Shown here piece after piece: positions 30,802 to 39,438 of a stretch of DNA of 64,000 nt. The first letter of the stretch is position 1. Every line of letters begins with the position of its first letter. A program made the translations under genes and the position numbers. Below the pieces are notes generated by a model, which saw only the letters and a program-made list of their open reading frames with translations, was not told where the DNA came from and did no database searches. Origin of the DNA: an uncultured Clostridia bacterium (GTDB lineage: Bacteria > Bacillota > Clostridia > Christensenellales > Aristaeellaceae); assembly GCA_934636105.1 (NCBI GenBank), contig CAKTZR010000007.1:1-64000 (forward strand), in the 5' to 3' direction.

Positions 30802-30830
30802 ATTATACCGATTTTCCGCGCCGAATGCAA
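30802..30830 (-). promoter_or_regulatory. Promoter of TetR gene
   Basis: Minus strand TTGCAT (30825-30830), 17-nt spacer, TATAAT (30802-30807). Confidence 0.75.
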
Positions 30831-30902
30831 GCGCCGAAACGGTTGGGTCAGCACACGCGGCGCAATTTTTGCCGTTTCAGGAAAAAAAGTTGAAAAAGGG
30901 GC

Positions 30903-30931
30903 TTGACGCACATGCCCAAATGCGATATAAT
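30903..30931 (+). promoter_or_regulatory. Promoter of tRNA-Ala
   Basis: TTGACG (30903-30908), 17-nt spacer, TATAAT (30926-30931), start about 7 nt before the tRNA. Confidence 0.85.
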
Positions 30932-30944
30932 ATGCAACGTTGAC

Positions 30945-31020
30945 GGGGCATTAGCGCAGTTGGTAGCGCACAACACTGGCAGTGTTGGGGTCAGGAGTTC
31001 GAATCTCCTATGCTCCACCA
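30945..31020 (+). tRNA. tRNA-Ala (anticodon GGC)
   Basis: 76 nt including encoded CCA. Acceptor stem GGGGCAT/ATGCTCC (one G-T pair), D-arm TAGCGCAGTTGGTAGCGCA, anticodon stem CAACA/TGTTG with loop CTGGCAG (anticodon GGC), T-arm AGGAG-TTCGAAT-CTCCT. It reads GCC (and GCU by wobble) alanine codons. Own promoter and terminator. Confidence 0.95.
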
Positions 31021-31025
31021 TCCCG

Positions 31026-31058
31026 AACCGAGTGTTATTTTACTCGGTTTTTCTTTTA
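31026..31058 (+). terminator. Terminator of tRNA-Ala
   Basis: AACCGAGT / ACTCGGTT stem followed by TTTCTTTTATT. Confidence 0.88.
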
Positions 31059-31149
31059 TTTACGATAAAAAAAGCCACAGCATCATTGGCACACAAAGCA
31101 CCTTCCTTCATTTTATCCCTTGCTGAAACACCTGCTTCATACAAAATCA

Positions 31150-31183
31150 GGGCTGCCGGACATCCATCCGGCAGCCCTTTTTA
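31150..31183. terminator. Hairpin downstream of LPXTG gene
   Basis: GGGCTGCCGGA / TCCGGCAGCCC, a perfect 11-bp stem followed on the plus strand by TTTTTAAA. On the minus strand it is 16 nt past the stop of the surface protein, with a weak T tract. Confidence 0.65.
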
Positions 31184-31198
31184 AAGCTTTGTTTTTAA

Positions 31199-34100
31199 TT
31201 AAACTCTTTTTTTCTTTCTGCGCATCCCCATCATCGCCAGCACCGCCGCCGCGAAAATCAGCCCAGGAATCAGCGGCTTTTGAGTATCGCCGGTCTGCGG
31301 CAGCTCCTCCCAGACCGTGAGCGTCGCCGCGTCGGAAATCACCTGCTGGCCGTCGCTGTCGCGAACGACGCAACGCACCTGCATGTCGTCCTGCTCCATC
31401 GTCACGCCGGAAAGGCTCAGCGCCGCTTCGGTCGCCCCGCTGATGTTAACCCATTTTCCCTTTTCATCCAGCCGCTGCCACTGATAGGTATACGGCTTGC
31501 GGCCGCCGTAAACCTCGATTTCAAAGCTCACGTCCCCGCCCGCGAGGGTGACGACGGATTCCGGCTGCCGGGCGATCACCAGCGGCCTGCCCAGCGTCAC
31601 GGTGCGGTGGTTATCAAACGAAGCGAACTCGTTCCCCGCTTCGTTGTCGGTGATGGTCAGGGTGACTTCGCCGCTCTGCCTGCCCGCCAGCAGCAGCGCC
31701 GCCGGGATATCCAGCGTATAGCCGAAATCCTCGTCGATGGCGCGTGTGAAGCGATAGCTGAACACGGTTCTGCCGTCCAGCTCTGCGGTCAGCATCGGGG
31801 CGATCGTGCTGTCCGTTTCGCTTCGGCCGACGATGCTTACGCGCACAAATTCCTCGCCCTCCGGGGAGACGTAAGGCTGGCAGTCCAGCATCAAATCGCC
31901 AAGGCCCATGCTCATCGGCTTCTTTGTCTGCGCGTCGTTGACCTTCGCGCGCTTCACGGCCAGCGTGCCGTTGACCGTCGTATTCGTCACCAGATTGCCG
32001 TTCTCGTCAAAGCCGACCTCCACCTCGCTGCTGTTGGCCGTGCCGAAAATCGAGGTGTTGACCAGCGCGTAGAGGTGCGAAATTTCCGCCGTCAGGTTTA
32101 CCTGTCCGTTCCAATCCTCCGGCACCTTGAAAACCGCCTGATAGACGTGTACGCCGCCGGGCATCAGCAGATCGGTGTGCATGATCTCGGTTGTTTCGTC
32201 CGCGTTGGCCGCGCCCGTCACGCTTCGGCTCGTAATCAGCCACATATCCTCGTTGTCGTCGTCAAAGATGCTGTCCACGCGGGAAACGGAATAGGCCGAA
32301 TCCACCGCGTTCGTGCCGAACAGGCTGTTGACGCTCCCATTCACCGGGTTGCGGCAGTCCACCGTGATGGTCTGGAACGGCGCGGTCTCGCCCTGCTTCA
32401 TCAGGTTCACGCTGAAGCGCGAAACCGGCAGGTTGCCCGTGTTTTTCACCGAGAACAGCAGCGCGGCATAGTCGCCTGCGCACAGGCAGGGATCATAGGG
32501 TGCGGCGCCTGTCAGCTCCACGTCGGTTTTGAGCGCGAACGTGAACTTCATCAGCCGCTGGCTCATGGCGGCGTTCTGCATACTCTGGATCTGGGGTTTA
32601 TCCGTCGTATAGAAACCTGTGCCGTCCGAACGGATATACAGGCTGTTTGGCGCATTCGAGATTTCCACCAGCGGGAACGGCGCGGTCATGGTGTTGCTCT
32701 GCCGGTCAAAGCGCACGCACTTGACCCGGTAGCCCTCCTTGCCGCTCTCGCCGTCGGAGACGCTCTCCGTCCAATACAGATAGGGCAGGCCATACATCGA
32801 TCCATCGTCAATCACGGCGATCTGGAAATGCTCGGCATACATCGTCACGTCGTAATCGCGAACCGTGATGCTGTCATCCCCCGTGGTACTCGGCATCCTC
32901 TGCGCACCCATCAGGCGATAACAGGCCGAACCGTCGTCCGCCACGCCGCGCTTGATATAGAACAGAAATTCATTCTGCGCGGTGTTCGCGCCGCGCGCAT
33001 CCAGCGGCGACATAAAGACGACATCCTGATCGAGCGAATATCGTTTTCCAGCGGTGCTCAATTCCAGCGCAGCGCCGTCCGCCGACTTTGTCGCATACAG
33101 GCGGTAATAGCTCGACAGGCTCTGGTTCTCCGAACCCGCCCCGCCAGCCGGAATGGCCGCCATCAGGCTGCGCGTCGTCTGGCTGCCCGCAACGGCTGTG
33201 TCCACAAAGGGCGTGTTCATGGCGACCTGCGTGCCTATGGGATTGCCCCACTTCGCTTCCAAATCGACGGAGTTCACGCTCCGCGTCTCGCCGCCTGCAA
33301 TATCTTCGACGTTGCAGGCCGCGTTCAGGAACCACTTCTCCTGTCTGTTTCCGTTGTTGTAGGTCGTGTAATCGCTGAAAAAGACCGTCGGCATGGTCAG
33401 CATCGTCCCGCTCTGCCCCTTCGGCAGCTTTGCATCGTCATTGTTCGCCGCACCTTCGCTGCGGTATGCGCTTGACCGCGTCAGCTCAAGACGCTTGCCG
33501 TCAGACGACAGCTGCATCACGGCCAGCGCCATGCGGCTTTCCGTCGGCTTTTCGCTTCCGGCTGCAAACGTGCCGCTCAAAATCGCAAGGGCAACATAAT
33601 CGTTCTGCCACGACACGGCAAAAGCATAATCCGACGCCGTGTTTTTGCGCCATTCGTCGCCGTTTTGCGACGGATAAACCTTGCCGTTTTGCTTCGGGTC
33701 GTCCAGATTATACCAGACCAGCTCAGCCTGACGCGCCTGCCCCGAGACGATCGGCGTGATGAAGAAGGCGAAATTTGCCTTTGTCTTTCCGTCCCGGCTG
33801 GTGAGGGTCACGTACTGGATATCCTGCGAAAGGGTGTCGATCTGCGAAAAGACCTCGGCTTCCGTCTCCGCCGTCAGTCCCTCGCCGGAGGAATTCACGA
33901 TCGTGCCCGATGTGGAAGGGATGTTCTGCCCGCTTTGGGTGATGGCGGTGATCTTTGTGCCTTCCTCGGGCCTGCCGTTGTTTGTGCCGCCGTTCTGGCG
34001 GCTGTCCGCCGCATAGGAGCCGTGCCAGAGGTTCTGCGACCACTTCATCAGAATGAACTGCGCCGTCACGTCCAGCCCCATGGCCAGCGTCACCGCCGCG

Positions 34101-36172
34101 CTGACCGGGTTGGTCAGCTTGAGCTGGGGCGCGATGCTGCCGAAGAAGCGGAGCGCCACGCTGATGAAATTGCGCACGCCCACGCCCGCGCTCACGCCCA
34201 GCTCGGTCAGCATGTTGATCGTCACGCCCTGCCCGTCGCCGAACAGGAATTTGGGATTGCCCAGACCGGGCAGGTTCGCTTCCAGCCCCAGCCCGAAGGT
34301 CGCGCCCAGCGCGAACGTCATATCCATCGCCGCGAAGACCGGGATGCCGCCGAACACGAGGAACTGCCAGCCGTAGCCGCCCTTGAACGACGCCTCCACG
34401 CCGCCCGTGCCCTCCAGCCTGAACCGGGTCGTATCTGCATTGATCCGCCCGACCAGCCCGCCGAAGACCGTCAGCGCCGCCGTCACGTCGCCGAACACCT
34501 TCATGCGATCCGATGCGCCCGTGTTGCGGTAAACCTTGTTATCCACGGCGTTCGCGTCGCGCTGATTCTGTTTATCCGCGTCGTCCGCGCGCTGCTGCAC
34601 GTCGCGCTCGCTCTCCTTCTTCCAATTCAGCTCCTCGCTTTCGAAGCTCTTGCCATAGGCAAACTGCACGTATCCGGTCGGATCGATCACCAGCTGCGCC
34701 GGAAGCCCCGGAATATCGAGCGAAAGCGTCGTGCCGCCGATGAACGGAATCGAATCCGGAATTTGCAGGCCGAGGCCGCCCTCGGTGAAGGACAGCGCGC
34801 TGGTGTTCTTGAATTCCGGCTCCTCCACGACAGCCTCCCTGACCATCAGCCGCGTGTCATAGGTTTTGGTGAAGCCCGGCGTTTCCACGCGGACGGAAAC
34901 CGGCGTGCCGATGACCATCGTCCGGGCATACTCGCCGCGGAAGGTCACGGACGTGCCCGTGGTGAAGCTGCGCTTTTCCTCCACGTCCCGCACCACGTGG
35001 TCCTCCCCCGCGGTCTGGTAGCAGAGGTACAGCGTGCCGCTGACGCGTTTTTTAGAAAGGTCATCCACCAGAATTTCGATTTCCTGCGTCGCGTTGTTTT
35101 TCGGGGTGCTGTAAATGGTGGTGGTCTGGCTCAAAATGTCGTTGCTGTTGTAGCTGGCCAGCCGCAGGAACGGCTTCCCGGCGTATACCTCCAGACGAAT
35201 GGTTTCCGCCGATCCGCCGCGGATGGAGAGCCTGCGCATTTCCCGCGTGCCATACAGATGCTTCTGCACAACGACATCGACCGTCACGCGGTTCTTATCG
35301 TTCGGCTCGAAATCCTTGATGAGAAACGTCGCCAAACCGTCCGCGCCCGTCGTCACCTCGCCGTAGGCGCGCGGATTATCCGAACAGGAGACCTTGACGG
35401 ATACGCCGGAGAGCGGGCTGCCCTTTTCATCGCGCACCACAAAGCCGAACTGCTTGCCGGAAAGCACCAGCACGTTGAAATCCACGCCGTTCTGCGCGTC
35501 GATGGCGTTTTGCTCCGCCTGCGTGAGCTGCCCGGCCTGCGCCAAAAGCTGCCCCTGCGCGGCGTTAGTCACGGCGTTATCGGGCGAATTGATCGCGCCC
35601 ATCACGCCCTCGAAGCTCGTCTCGTGGTTTTGCAGCTTGGCGGCATAGTCCGCATACTGGCTGGCGACAGTGGAACGAATCGATTGAATCCGGCTTACGT
35701 CCTCGCGCACGCGCAGGGCGATTCGAAGCTGTTCGCGCCGGGTCAGACCGCCGCTCTCCAGCCGCTCCAGATCGTTGTAAACGGAAAGGCGCTTTTGCTC
35801 CAGCTCGTCGCGATAGACCGCAATCTGGTTGCGGAAGCGCTGGATTTGCAGGCCGACATCCGCCAAGCCGCTGGTTGCGCCCGCGCCGCCCATCTGTGCC
35901 AGCTGCACGCTGTCCTGAATGCGGCCGATCAGCCCATCCACCTCGTCGGAGAGCATCCACGTCAGCGCCTGCTGCACCTGCAAGGCGTTCAGGCTCGCCG
36001 TCACCGCGTCGCCCTCCTGCCAGACGGCATTCTGCCCCTCCATCGCAATCAGCGAGCGCGCGGCGCGGATTTCCCCCTCCGTCAGCGGCTCAAGGGTTTC
36101 AGCCGCCGCATTCGCCGGAAGCGACGCGCAAAGCAGCGCAAGCGTCAAAAGCAGGCTCAAAATTCGTTTCAT
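31199..36172 (-). CDS. Giant LPXTG cell-wall-anchored surface protein, 1657 aa
   Basis: Start MKRILSLLLTLALLCASLPA follows GGAGG; a 29-residue signal peptide ends ANAAAE. Residues about 35-220 are helical and probably coiled coil. A carboxypeptidase-regulatory/CNA-B-like beta domain follows (GFVVRDEKGSPLSGVSVKV, about 245-320), then beta-rich parts and a Gly/Phe/Ala-rich hydrophobic stretch (about 590-730). A long middle of unknown fold precedes a CARDB-like region (about 1280-1360) and an Ig-like domain (TYQWQRLDEKGKWVNISGAT, about 1560). The end is a sorting signal: LPQTGDTQKPLIPG, hydrophobic segment, RRKKKRV. Sortase would attach it to peptidoglycan. No sortase gene lies within the window. 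Adhesion is inferred, not shown. Confidence 0.85.
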   Translation of the reverse strand: MKRILSLLLTLALLCASLPANAAAETLEPLTEGEIRAARSLIAMEGQNAVWQEGDAVTASLNALQVQQALTWMLSDEVDGLIGRIQDSVQLAQMGGAGATSGLADVGLQIQRFRNQIAVYRDELEQKRLSVYNDLERLESGGLTRREQLRIALRVREDVSRIQSIRSTVASQYADYAAKLQNHETSFEGVMGAINSPDNAVTNAAQGQLLAQAGQLTQAEQNAIDAQNGVDFNVLVLSGKQFGFVVRDEKGSPLSGVSVKVSCSDNPRAYGEVTTGADGLATFLIKDFEPNDKNRVTVDVVVQKHLYGTREMRRLSIRGGSAETIRLEVYAGKPFLRLASYNSNDILSQTTTIYSTPKNNATQEIEILVDDLSKKRVSGTLYLCYQTAGEDHVVRDVEEKRSFTTGTSVTFRGEYARTMVIGTPVSVRVETPGFTKTYDTRLMVREAVVEEPEFKNTSALSFTEGGLGLQIPDSIPFIGGTTLSLDIPGLPAQLVIDPTGYVQFAYGKSFESEELNWKKESERDVQQRADDADKQNQRDANAVDNKVYRNTGASDRMKVFGDVTAALTVFGGLVGRINADTTRFRLEGTGGVEASFKGGYGWQFLVFGGIPVFAAMDMTFALGATFGLGLEANLPGLGNPKFLFGDGQGVTINMLTELGVSAGVGVRNFISVALRFFGSIAPQLKLTNPVSAAVTLAMGLDVTAQFILMKWSQNLWHGSYAADSRQNGGTNNGRPEEGTKITAITQSGQNIPSTSGTIVNSSGEGLTAETEAEVFSQIDTLSQDIQYVTLTSRDGKTKANFAFFITPIVSGQARQAELVWYNLDDPKQNGKVYPSQNGDEWRKNTASDYAFAVSWQNDYVALAILSGTFAAGSEKPTESRMALAVMQLSSDGKRLELTRSSAYRSEGAANNDDAKLPKGQSGTMLTMPTVFFSDYTTYNNGNRQEKWFLNAACNVEDIAGGETRSVNSVDLEAKWGNPIGTQVAMNTPFVDTAVAGSQTTRSLMAAIPAGGAGSENQSLSSYYRLYATKSADGAALELSTAGKRYSLDQDVVFMSPLDARGANTAQNEFLFYIKRGVADDGSACYRLMGAQRMPSTTGDDSITVRDYDVTMYAEHFQIAVIDDGSMYGLPYLYWTESVSDGESGKEGYRVKCVRFDRQSNTMTAPFPLVEISNAPNSLYIRSDGTGFYTTDKPQIQSMQNAAMSQRLMKFTFALKTDVELTGAAPYDPCLCAGDYAALLFSVKNTGNLPVSRFSVNLMKQGETAPFQTITVDCRNPVNGSVNSLFGTNAVDSAYSVSRVDSIFDDDNEDMWLITSRSVTGAANADETTEIMHTDLLMPGGVHVYQAVFKVPEDWNGQVNLTAEISHLYALVNTSIFGTANSSEVEVGFDENGNLVTNTTVNGTLAVKRAKVNDAQTKKPMSMGLGDLMLDCQPYVSPEGEEFVRVSIVGRSETDSTIAPMLTAELDGRTVFSYRFTRAIDEDFGYTLDIPAALLLAGRQSGEVTLTITDNEAGNEFASFDNHRTVTLGRPLVIARQPESVVTLAGGDVSFEIEVYGGRKPYTYQWQRLDEKGKWVNISGATEAALSLSGVTMEQDDMQVRCVVRDSDGQQVISDAATLTVWEELPQTGDTQKPLIPGLIFAAAVLAMMGMRRKKKRV

Positions 36173-36245
36173 CCTCGTGCTCCTCCACATGGCAGAATTG
36201 ATGGCTTTTCCGTGTCTCTCTTACATAATACGCTTGTAGCATTTC

Positions 36246-36274
36246 ATTATATGCCTTTTTATACCAAATCACAA
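36246..36274 (-). promoter_or_regulatory. Promoter of LPXTG protein gene
   Basis: Minus strand TTGTGA (36269-36274), 17-nt spacer, TATAAT (36246-36251); leader about 70 nt. Confidence 0.7.
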
Positions 36275-36362
36275 GTTAATTTTTGTTCATGAAATTCAAA
36301 AATTGCTCTGACTTCTCCTCTTTTTTGCAGGTTTTTTAAATCGCATTTGTTCGATATCGCAC

Positions 36363-36393
36363 ACAAAAAAAGCATCCGAACGCGTCGAATGCC
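36363..36393 (-). terminator. Terminator after transporter remnants
   Basis: Minus strand GCATTCGA-CGCG-TTCGGATGC stem (one G-T pair) followed by TTTTTTT. Confidence 0.8.
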
Positions 36394-36412
36394 CTGAAAA
36401 AAATGTTAATTT

Positions 36413-36466
36413 TTATTCTCCGGCGGTGATGTCCTTGCCGAAATACTTTTCGGAAATGCGCGTCAA
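36413..36466 (-). pseudogene. Remnant of amino-acid ABC transporter substrate-binding protein (C-terminal 17 codons)
   Basis: The frame reads LTRISEKYFGKDITAGE then stop; KYFGKDI is the usual C-terminal motif of polar amino-acid binding proteins. A stop codon lies directly upstream in the same frame, so only the tail remains. It sits before a good terminator, as the last gene of a former operon. Confidence 0.55.
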
Positions 36467-36593
36467 TTAAGCACCATCGCCAGCTTTTTTTCGCCCCAGC
36501 GCTGCACAAAGGTCAGCACCGTCGAGAACATCAGATAAATCACCGCAACCTCGCAGTAGAGCGGCAGCATTTCATAGGTGCGCGCCCCTACGG
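36463..36593 (-). pseudogene. Remnant of amino-acid ABC transporter permease (C-terminal end)
   Basis: About 42 codons starting ARTYEMLPLYCEVAVIYLMF match the last membrane segment and tail of HisM/GlnP-type permeases, ending FVQRWGEKKLAMVLN. Everything upstream is missing. The break coincides with GTAGGGGCGCG, part of the family C repeat motif, right after the MATE stop codon. Its end overlaps the binding-protein remnant by 4 nt. Confidence 0.65.
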
Positions 36594-36599
36594 GATGGA

Positions 36600-37958
36600 T
36601 TATATTTCCCGCCCCAGCTTTCGATAAACGGTGCAGAGCATGGTGATATAGCACGCCAAACCGCCGACGATATTGGAAACCGGCTCGGCCAGAAACACGC
36701 CCACCGTGCCGAAGCCCATCATCGGCAGCAGCAGCGTCAGCGGCACGACGATGACCACCTTGCGCAGCAGCGAAAACGTGATGGCGTGCTTCGCCCAGCC
36801 CAGCGACTGAAAGACGCTCTGGCCGCAGAACTGGAAGCTCTGGAAGAAGAAACCCGCAAAATAAATGCGGAGCATTCTCACGCTGGTCTCGATCATCGCT
36901 TCATCCGGCGTGAACAGCTCGCACAGAATCCGCGGCTGAACCATCGAAAACAGCCACGCGCAGAACGTGTAGATCATCGCCGCGGCAGACATGAACCGAA
37001 TACCTTCGCGCACGCGCTTCATCTGCCGCGCGCCGTAGTTGTAGCTGAGCACCGGGCGCGCACCCTCGGTGACGCCGCTGACCGGCAGGGTGAACACCTC
37101 GCGGATGGAGTTGATGACCGTCATCACACCGACATACAGATCGCCGCCGTAAATCGAGAGCATCTTGTTGCAGGCGACCTGCACCAGCGAGTTGGTGAAT
37201 TTCATGATGAAGCCGACCACGCCGAGGCTCAAAATATCCTTGAGCAAATCCGTGCAGACGTGAATCCGCCTGATTTTCAGCGGCAGAATCGCCTGCGGGC
37301 CGGAGAGGAAGCGCAGCACCCAGATGCAGCTGACCGCCTGGCTGATGACCGTCGCCACCGCCGCGCCCGTCACGCCCATGTGGAAGACATAGATGAACAG
37401 CGGATCGAGCACGAGGTTCATCGCCGCGCCGAGCACCGTGGTCATCATGCCGACCTTGGGCCGCCCCTGCGCGTTGATGAAGGGATTCAGCCCCGTGGCC
37501 AGCATGGTGAACGGCGTGCCGAGCAGATACACCTTCAAATACGCATCCGCATAGACGAACGAATCCTCGCTCGCGCCGAACAGGAACAGCAGCGGCCGCT
37601 TGACCGCGTAGCACAGCGCCATCAGCGCCAGCGACGAAATCAGCAGCAGCGAATACACCGTGCTTTGAATCTGCAAAGCGCGCGGTTCATCCTTCCGCCC
37701 GCGCGCCATCGCGAAAATCGGCGCGCCGCCCGAACTATACAGGCTGGTGAACGCCGCCACGATGGAAACAACCGGGAAAATCAGGCCGACGCCGGTCAGC
37801 GCCAACGTGTTGCCATCCGGCAGATGGCCCAAAAAGATGCGATCGACAATGTTGTAGAGCAGCTGCACAATCTCGGCCAGGCTGAGCGGGATCGCCTGCG
37901 CCATGATGCGCGAGCCGACGCTGCCCTGTGAAAAATCCGCTGTATTTTGCTTGTTCAA
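36600..37958 (-). CDS. MATE-family exporter (second copy)
   Basis: I prefer the TTG start (LNKQNTADFSQGSVGSRIMA), 8 nt after GGAGG; the upstream in-frame ATG has no such site and its extension (MARPHVLRC) is repeat-derived. The 452-aa protein has twelve membrane segments in two MatE halves (IPLSLAEIVQLLYNIVDRIF; GVVGFIMKFTNSLVQVACNK). It is only distantly similar to the MATE protein at 16853. It exports an unknown substrate using an ion gradient. Downstream are the broken amino-acid transporter genes. Confidence 0.87.
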   Translation of the reverse strand: MNKQNTADFSQGSVGSRIMAQAIPLSLAEIVQLLYNIVDRIFLGHLPDGNTLALTGVGLIFPVVSIVAAFTSLYSSGGAPIFAMARGRKDEPRALQIQSTVYSLLLISSLALMALCYAVKRPLLFLFGASEDSFVYADAYLKVYLLGTPFTMLATGLNPFINAQGRPKVGMMTTVLGAAMNLVLDPLFIYVFHMGVTGAAVATVISQAVSCIWVLRFLSGPQAILPLKIRRIHVCTDLLKDILSLGVVGFIMKFTNSLVQVACNKMLSIYGGDLYVGVMTVINSIREVFTLPVSGVTEGARPVLSYNYGARQMKRVREGIRFMSAAAMIYTFCAWLFSMVQPRILCELFTPDEAMIETSVRMLRIYFAGFFFQSFQFCGQSVFQSLGWAKHAITFSLLRKVVIVVPLTLLLPMMGFGTVGVFLAEPVSNIVGGLACYITMLCTVYRKLGREI

Positions 37959-38010
37959 GGGTGGTTCCTCCGGGTTGAATGCTTTTGTTTCTTTACATCG
38001 TAAAACGTGC

Positions 38011-38033
38011 GGGCGCGCCATATGCGCCCCTAC
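38011..38033 (-). repeat. Family C short repeat
   Basis: Minus strand GTAGGGGCGCATATGGCGCG followed by CCC, 21 of 23 bases equal to the unit at 3952-3976. It overlaps the last codon of the Nim-like gene. Confidence 0.5.
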
Positions 38034-38494
38034 ATTCTCCGCTTTCCGCTGATATGCTGCACGTCGATTTTCCAGACGTTCACCGCAGCCACCGCGCGGT
38101 CATCAAACGTGAATGCCTTATCCTTCGCATATTGGCGCATGAGCATGTCAAGCGCATGCCGCTTTTCCTCGCCGGAGAGCGGGGTCATCCGTCCGCTTCC
38201 GCAGACGCTTTCATAGGTCACGGAATACGCGCACGCCGTCGCACCCTCCACCACAGATGCGCCCGTATACATGGAAAACGCCACGCGGCTGTCCCGCTCC
38301 ATGCGCGAAACCTTTTCGCCCTCGCCCGCGCCATGCAGATAGAGCGCCGGATATTCGCCCGCCCATTCAAAACCGAAGCTCATCGGGATGACATACGGCG
38401 TTTCGCCCGCAAAGGCCACGCTCACCGCGTCGCATCTGGCCATGATGGCGGCGATTTCGTCTTTCGCCGTCACTTCTCTGTCCGCCCGTCTCAT
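38030..38494 (-). CDS. NimA-like flavin-binding pyridoxamine 5'-phosphate oxidase family protein
   Basis: The 154-aa protein (MRRADREVTAKDEIAAIMAR) has the split-barrel FMN-binding features of the NimA group: VSVAFAGETPYVIPMSFGFE, LYLHGAGEGEKVSRM and ESVCGSGRMTPLSGEEKRHAL. Members include nitroimidazole-resistance proteins and related FMN/heme-binding oxidoreductases. Its ATG overlaps the rsmH stop by 4 nt, so it is translated from the same mRNA as rsmH and folC. The real substrate is unknown. Confidence 0.82.
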   Translation of the reverse strand: MRRADREVTAKDEIAAIMARCDAVSVAFAGETPYVIPMSFGFEWAGEYPALYLHGAGEGEKVSRMERDSRVAFSMYTGASVVEGATACAYSVTYESVCGSGRMTPLSGEEKRHALDMLMRQYAKDKAFTFDDRAVAAVNVWKIDVQHISGKRRM

Positions 38495-39438
38495 GCCTGA
38501 ACCTCCAGCTTTTCACAGCCGCGCAGCATCGCGCTGCGGGCGCGCGGGTTGCGCTCGACTTCCTCCGCATCCGGCTTGATGCTGCCGCCGCCCAGCACGC
38601 GGACAATCGGCTTCTTGCCGCAGATGCAGACCGGGATTTTCGGCGGGCAGGTGCAGGGATTCGCCAGCCGGCGGAACGTCTGCTTGACGATACGGTCCTC
38701 CAAAGAATGGAACGTCAGCACCGCCAGATGGCCGCCGGGGTTCAGCAAATCCACCATGTCCTCCAACGCCTTTTTCAGCGGGTCAAGCTCGTCGTTGACC
38801 GCGATGCGAAGTGCTTGGAACGTGCGGCGCGCGCTGTGGCCGTTATCCTGCATGCGCACCTTTTTCGGGATGGCCGCGTCCACGCACGCCACCAGATCGC
38901 CCGTCGTTTCCAACGGTTTTTGAGCGCGGTGCTCGCAGATGATCTGCGCGATGCGCACCGCCCACTTTTCCTCCGAATAATCGCGCAGGATGCGGGCGAT
39001 GTCCTCCGCGCTCCATGTGTTGACGATCTCGCGCGCCGTCAGCGCCTGATCCTGATCCATGCGCATATCCAGCGGCGCATCCGCATGATAGGAAAAGCCG
39101 CGCTCGGCGGTATCGAGCTGATAGCTGCTCACGCCGAGGTCGATCATCATGCCGTCGATCTTCGTCACGCCGCGCTCTGCCAAAAGCGCCTTCACGTCGT
39201 GGAAATTGCCCTTCACCGCGGTGAAGTTACCCGCCGCGCCCAGCCGCTCCGTCGCCGCCGCCAGCGCATCGTTGTCCCGGTCGATGCCGTACAGATGACC
39301 CGTTCCGTTCAGCCGGCGCAGAATCTCCGCGCTGTGGCCGCCGCCGCCCAGCGTTCCATCCACATAAACGCCGCCCTCGCGCACATTCAGCATGTCCACC
39401 GTGGGCATGAGCATCACGCTCACATGTTCAAAGTTCAT
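38491..39438 (-). CDS. rsmH: 16S rRNA (cytosine-1402-N4) methyltransferase
   Basis: Start MNFEHVSVMLMPTVDMLNVR overlaps the folC stop (ATGA) and follows GGGGAGAAAG. The 315-aa protein has the SAM-binding DGTLGGGGHSAEILRRL (about 27-43), DGMMIDLGVSSYQLD (active site region) and LTFHSLEDRIVKQTFR near residue 240, all signatures of RsmH/MraW. It methylates C1402 in the ribosomal P site. Usually it starts the division/cell wall cluster; here it follows folC instead. Confidence 0.94.
   Translation of the reverse strand: MNFEHVSVMLMPTVDMLNVREGGVYVDGTLGGGGHSAEILRRLNGTGHLYGIDRDNDALAAATERLGAAGNFTAVKGNFHDVKALLAERGVTKIDGMMIDLGVSSYQLDTAERGFSYHADAPLDMRMDQDQALTAREIVNTWSAEDIARILRDYSEEKWAVRIAQIICEHRAQKPLETTGDLVACVDAAIPKKVRMQDNGHSARRTFQALRIAVNDELDPLKKALEDMVDLLNPGGHLAVLTFHSLEDRIVKQTFRRLANPCTCPPKIPVCICGKKPIVRVLGGGSIKPDAEEVERNPRARSAMLRGCEKLEVQA

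Noticed and set aside
33665..36292. 875-codon open frame antisense to the LPXTG gene
   Set aside because: Arg/His/Ala-rich composition, no ribosome binding site and complete overlap with a gene that has clear domains; a by-product of high GC content.
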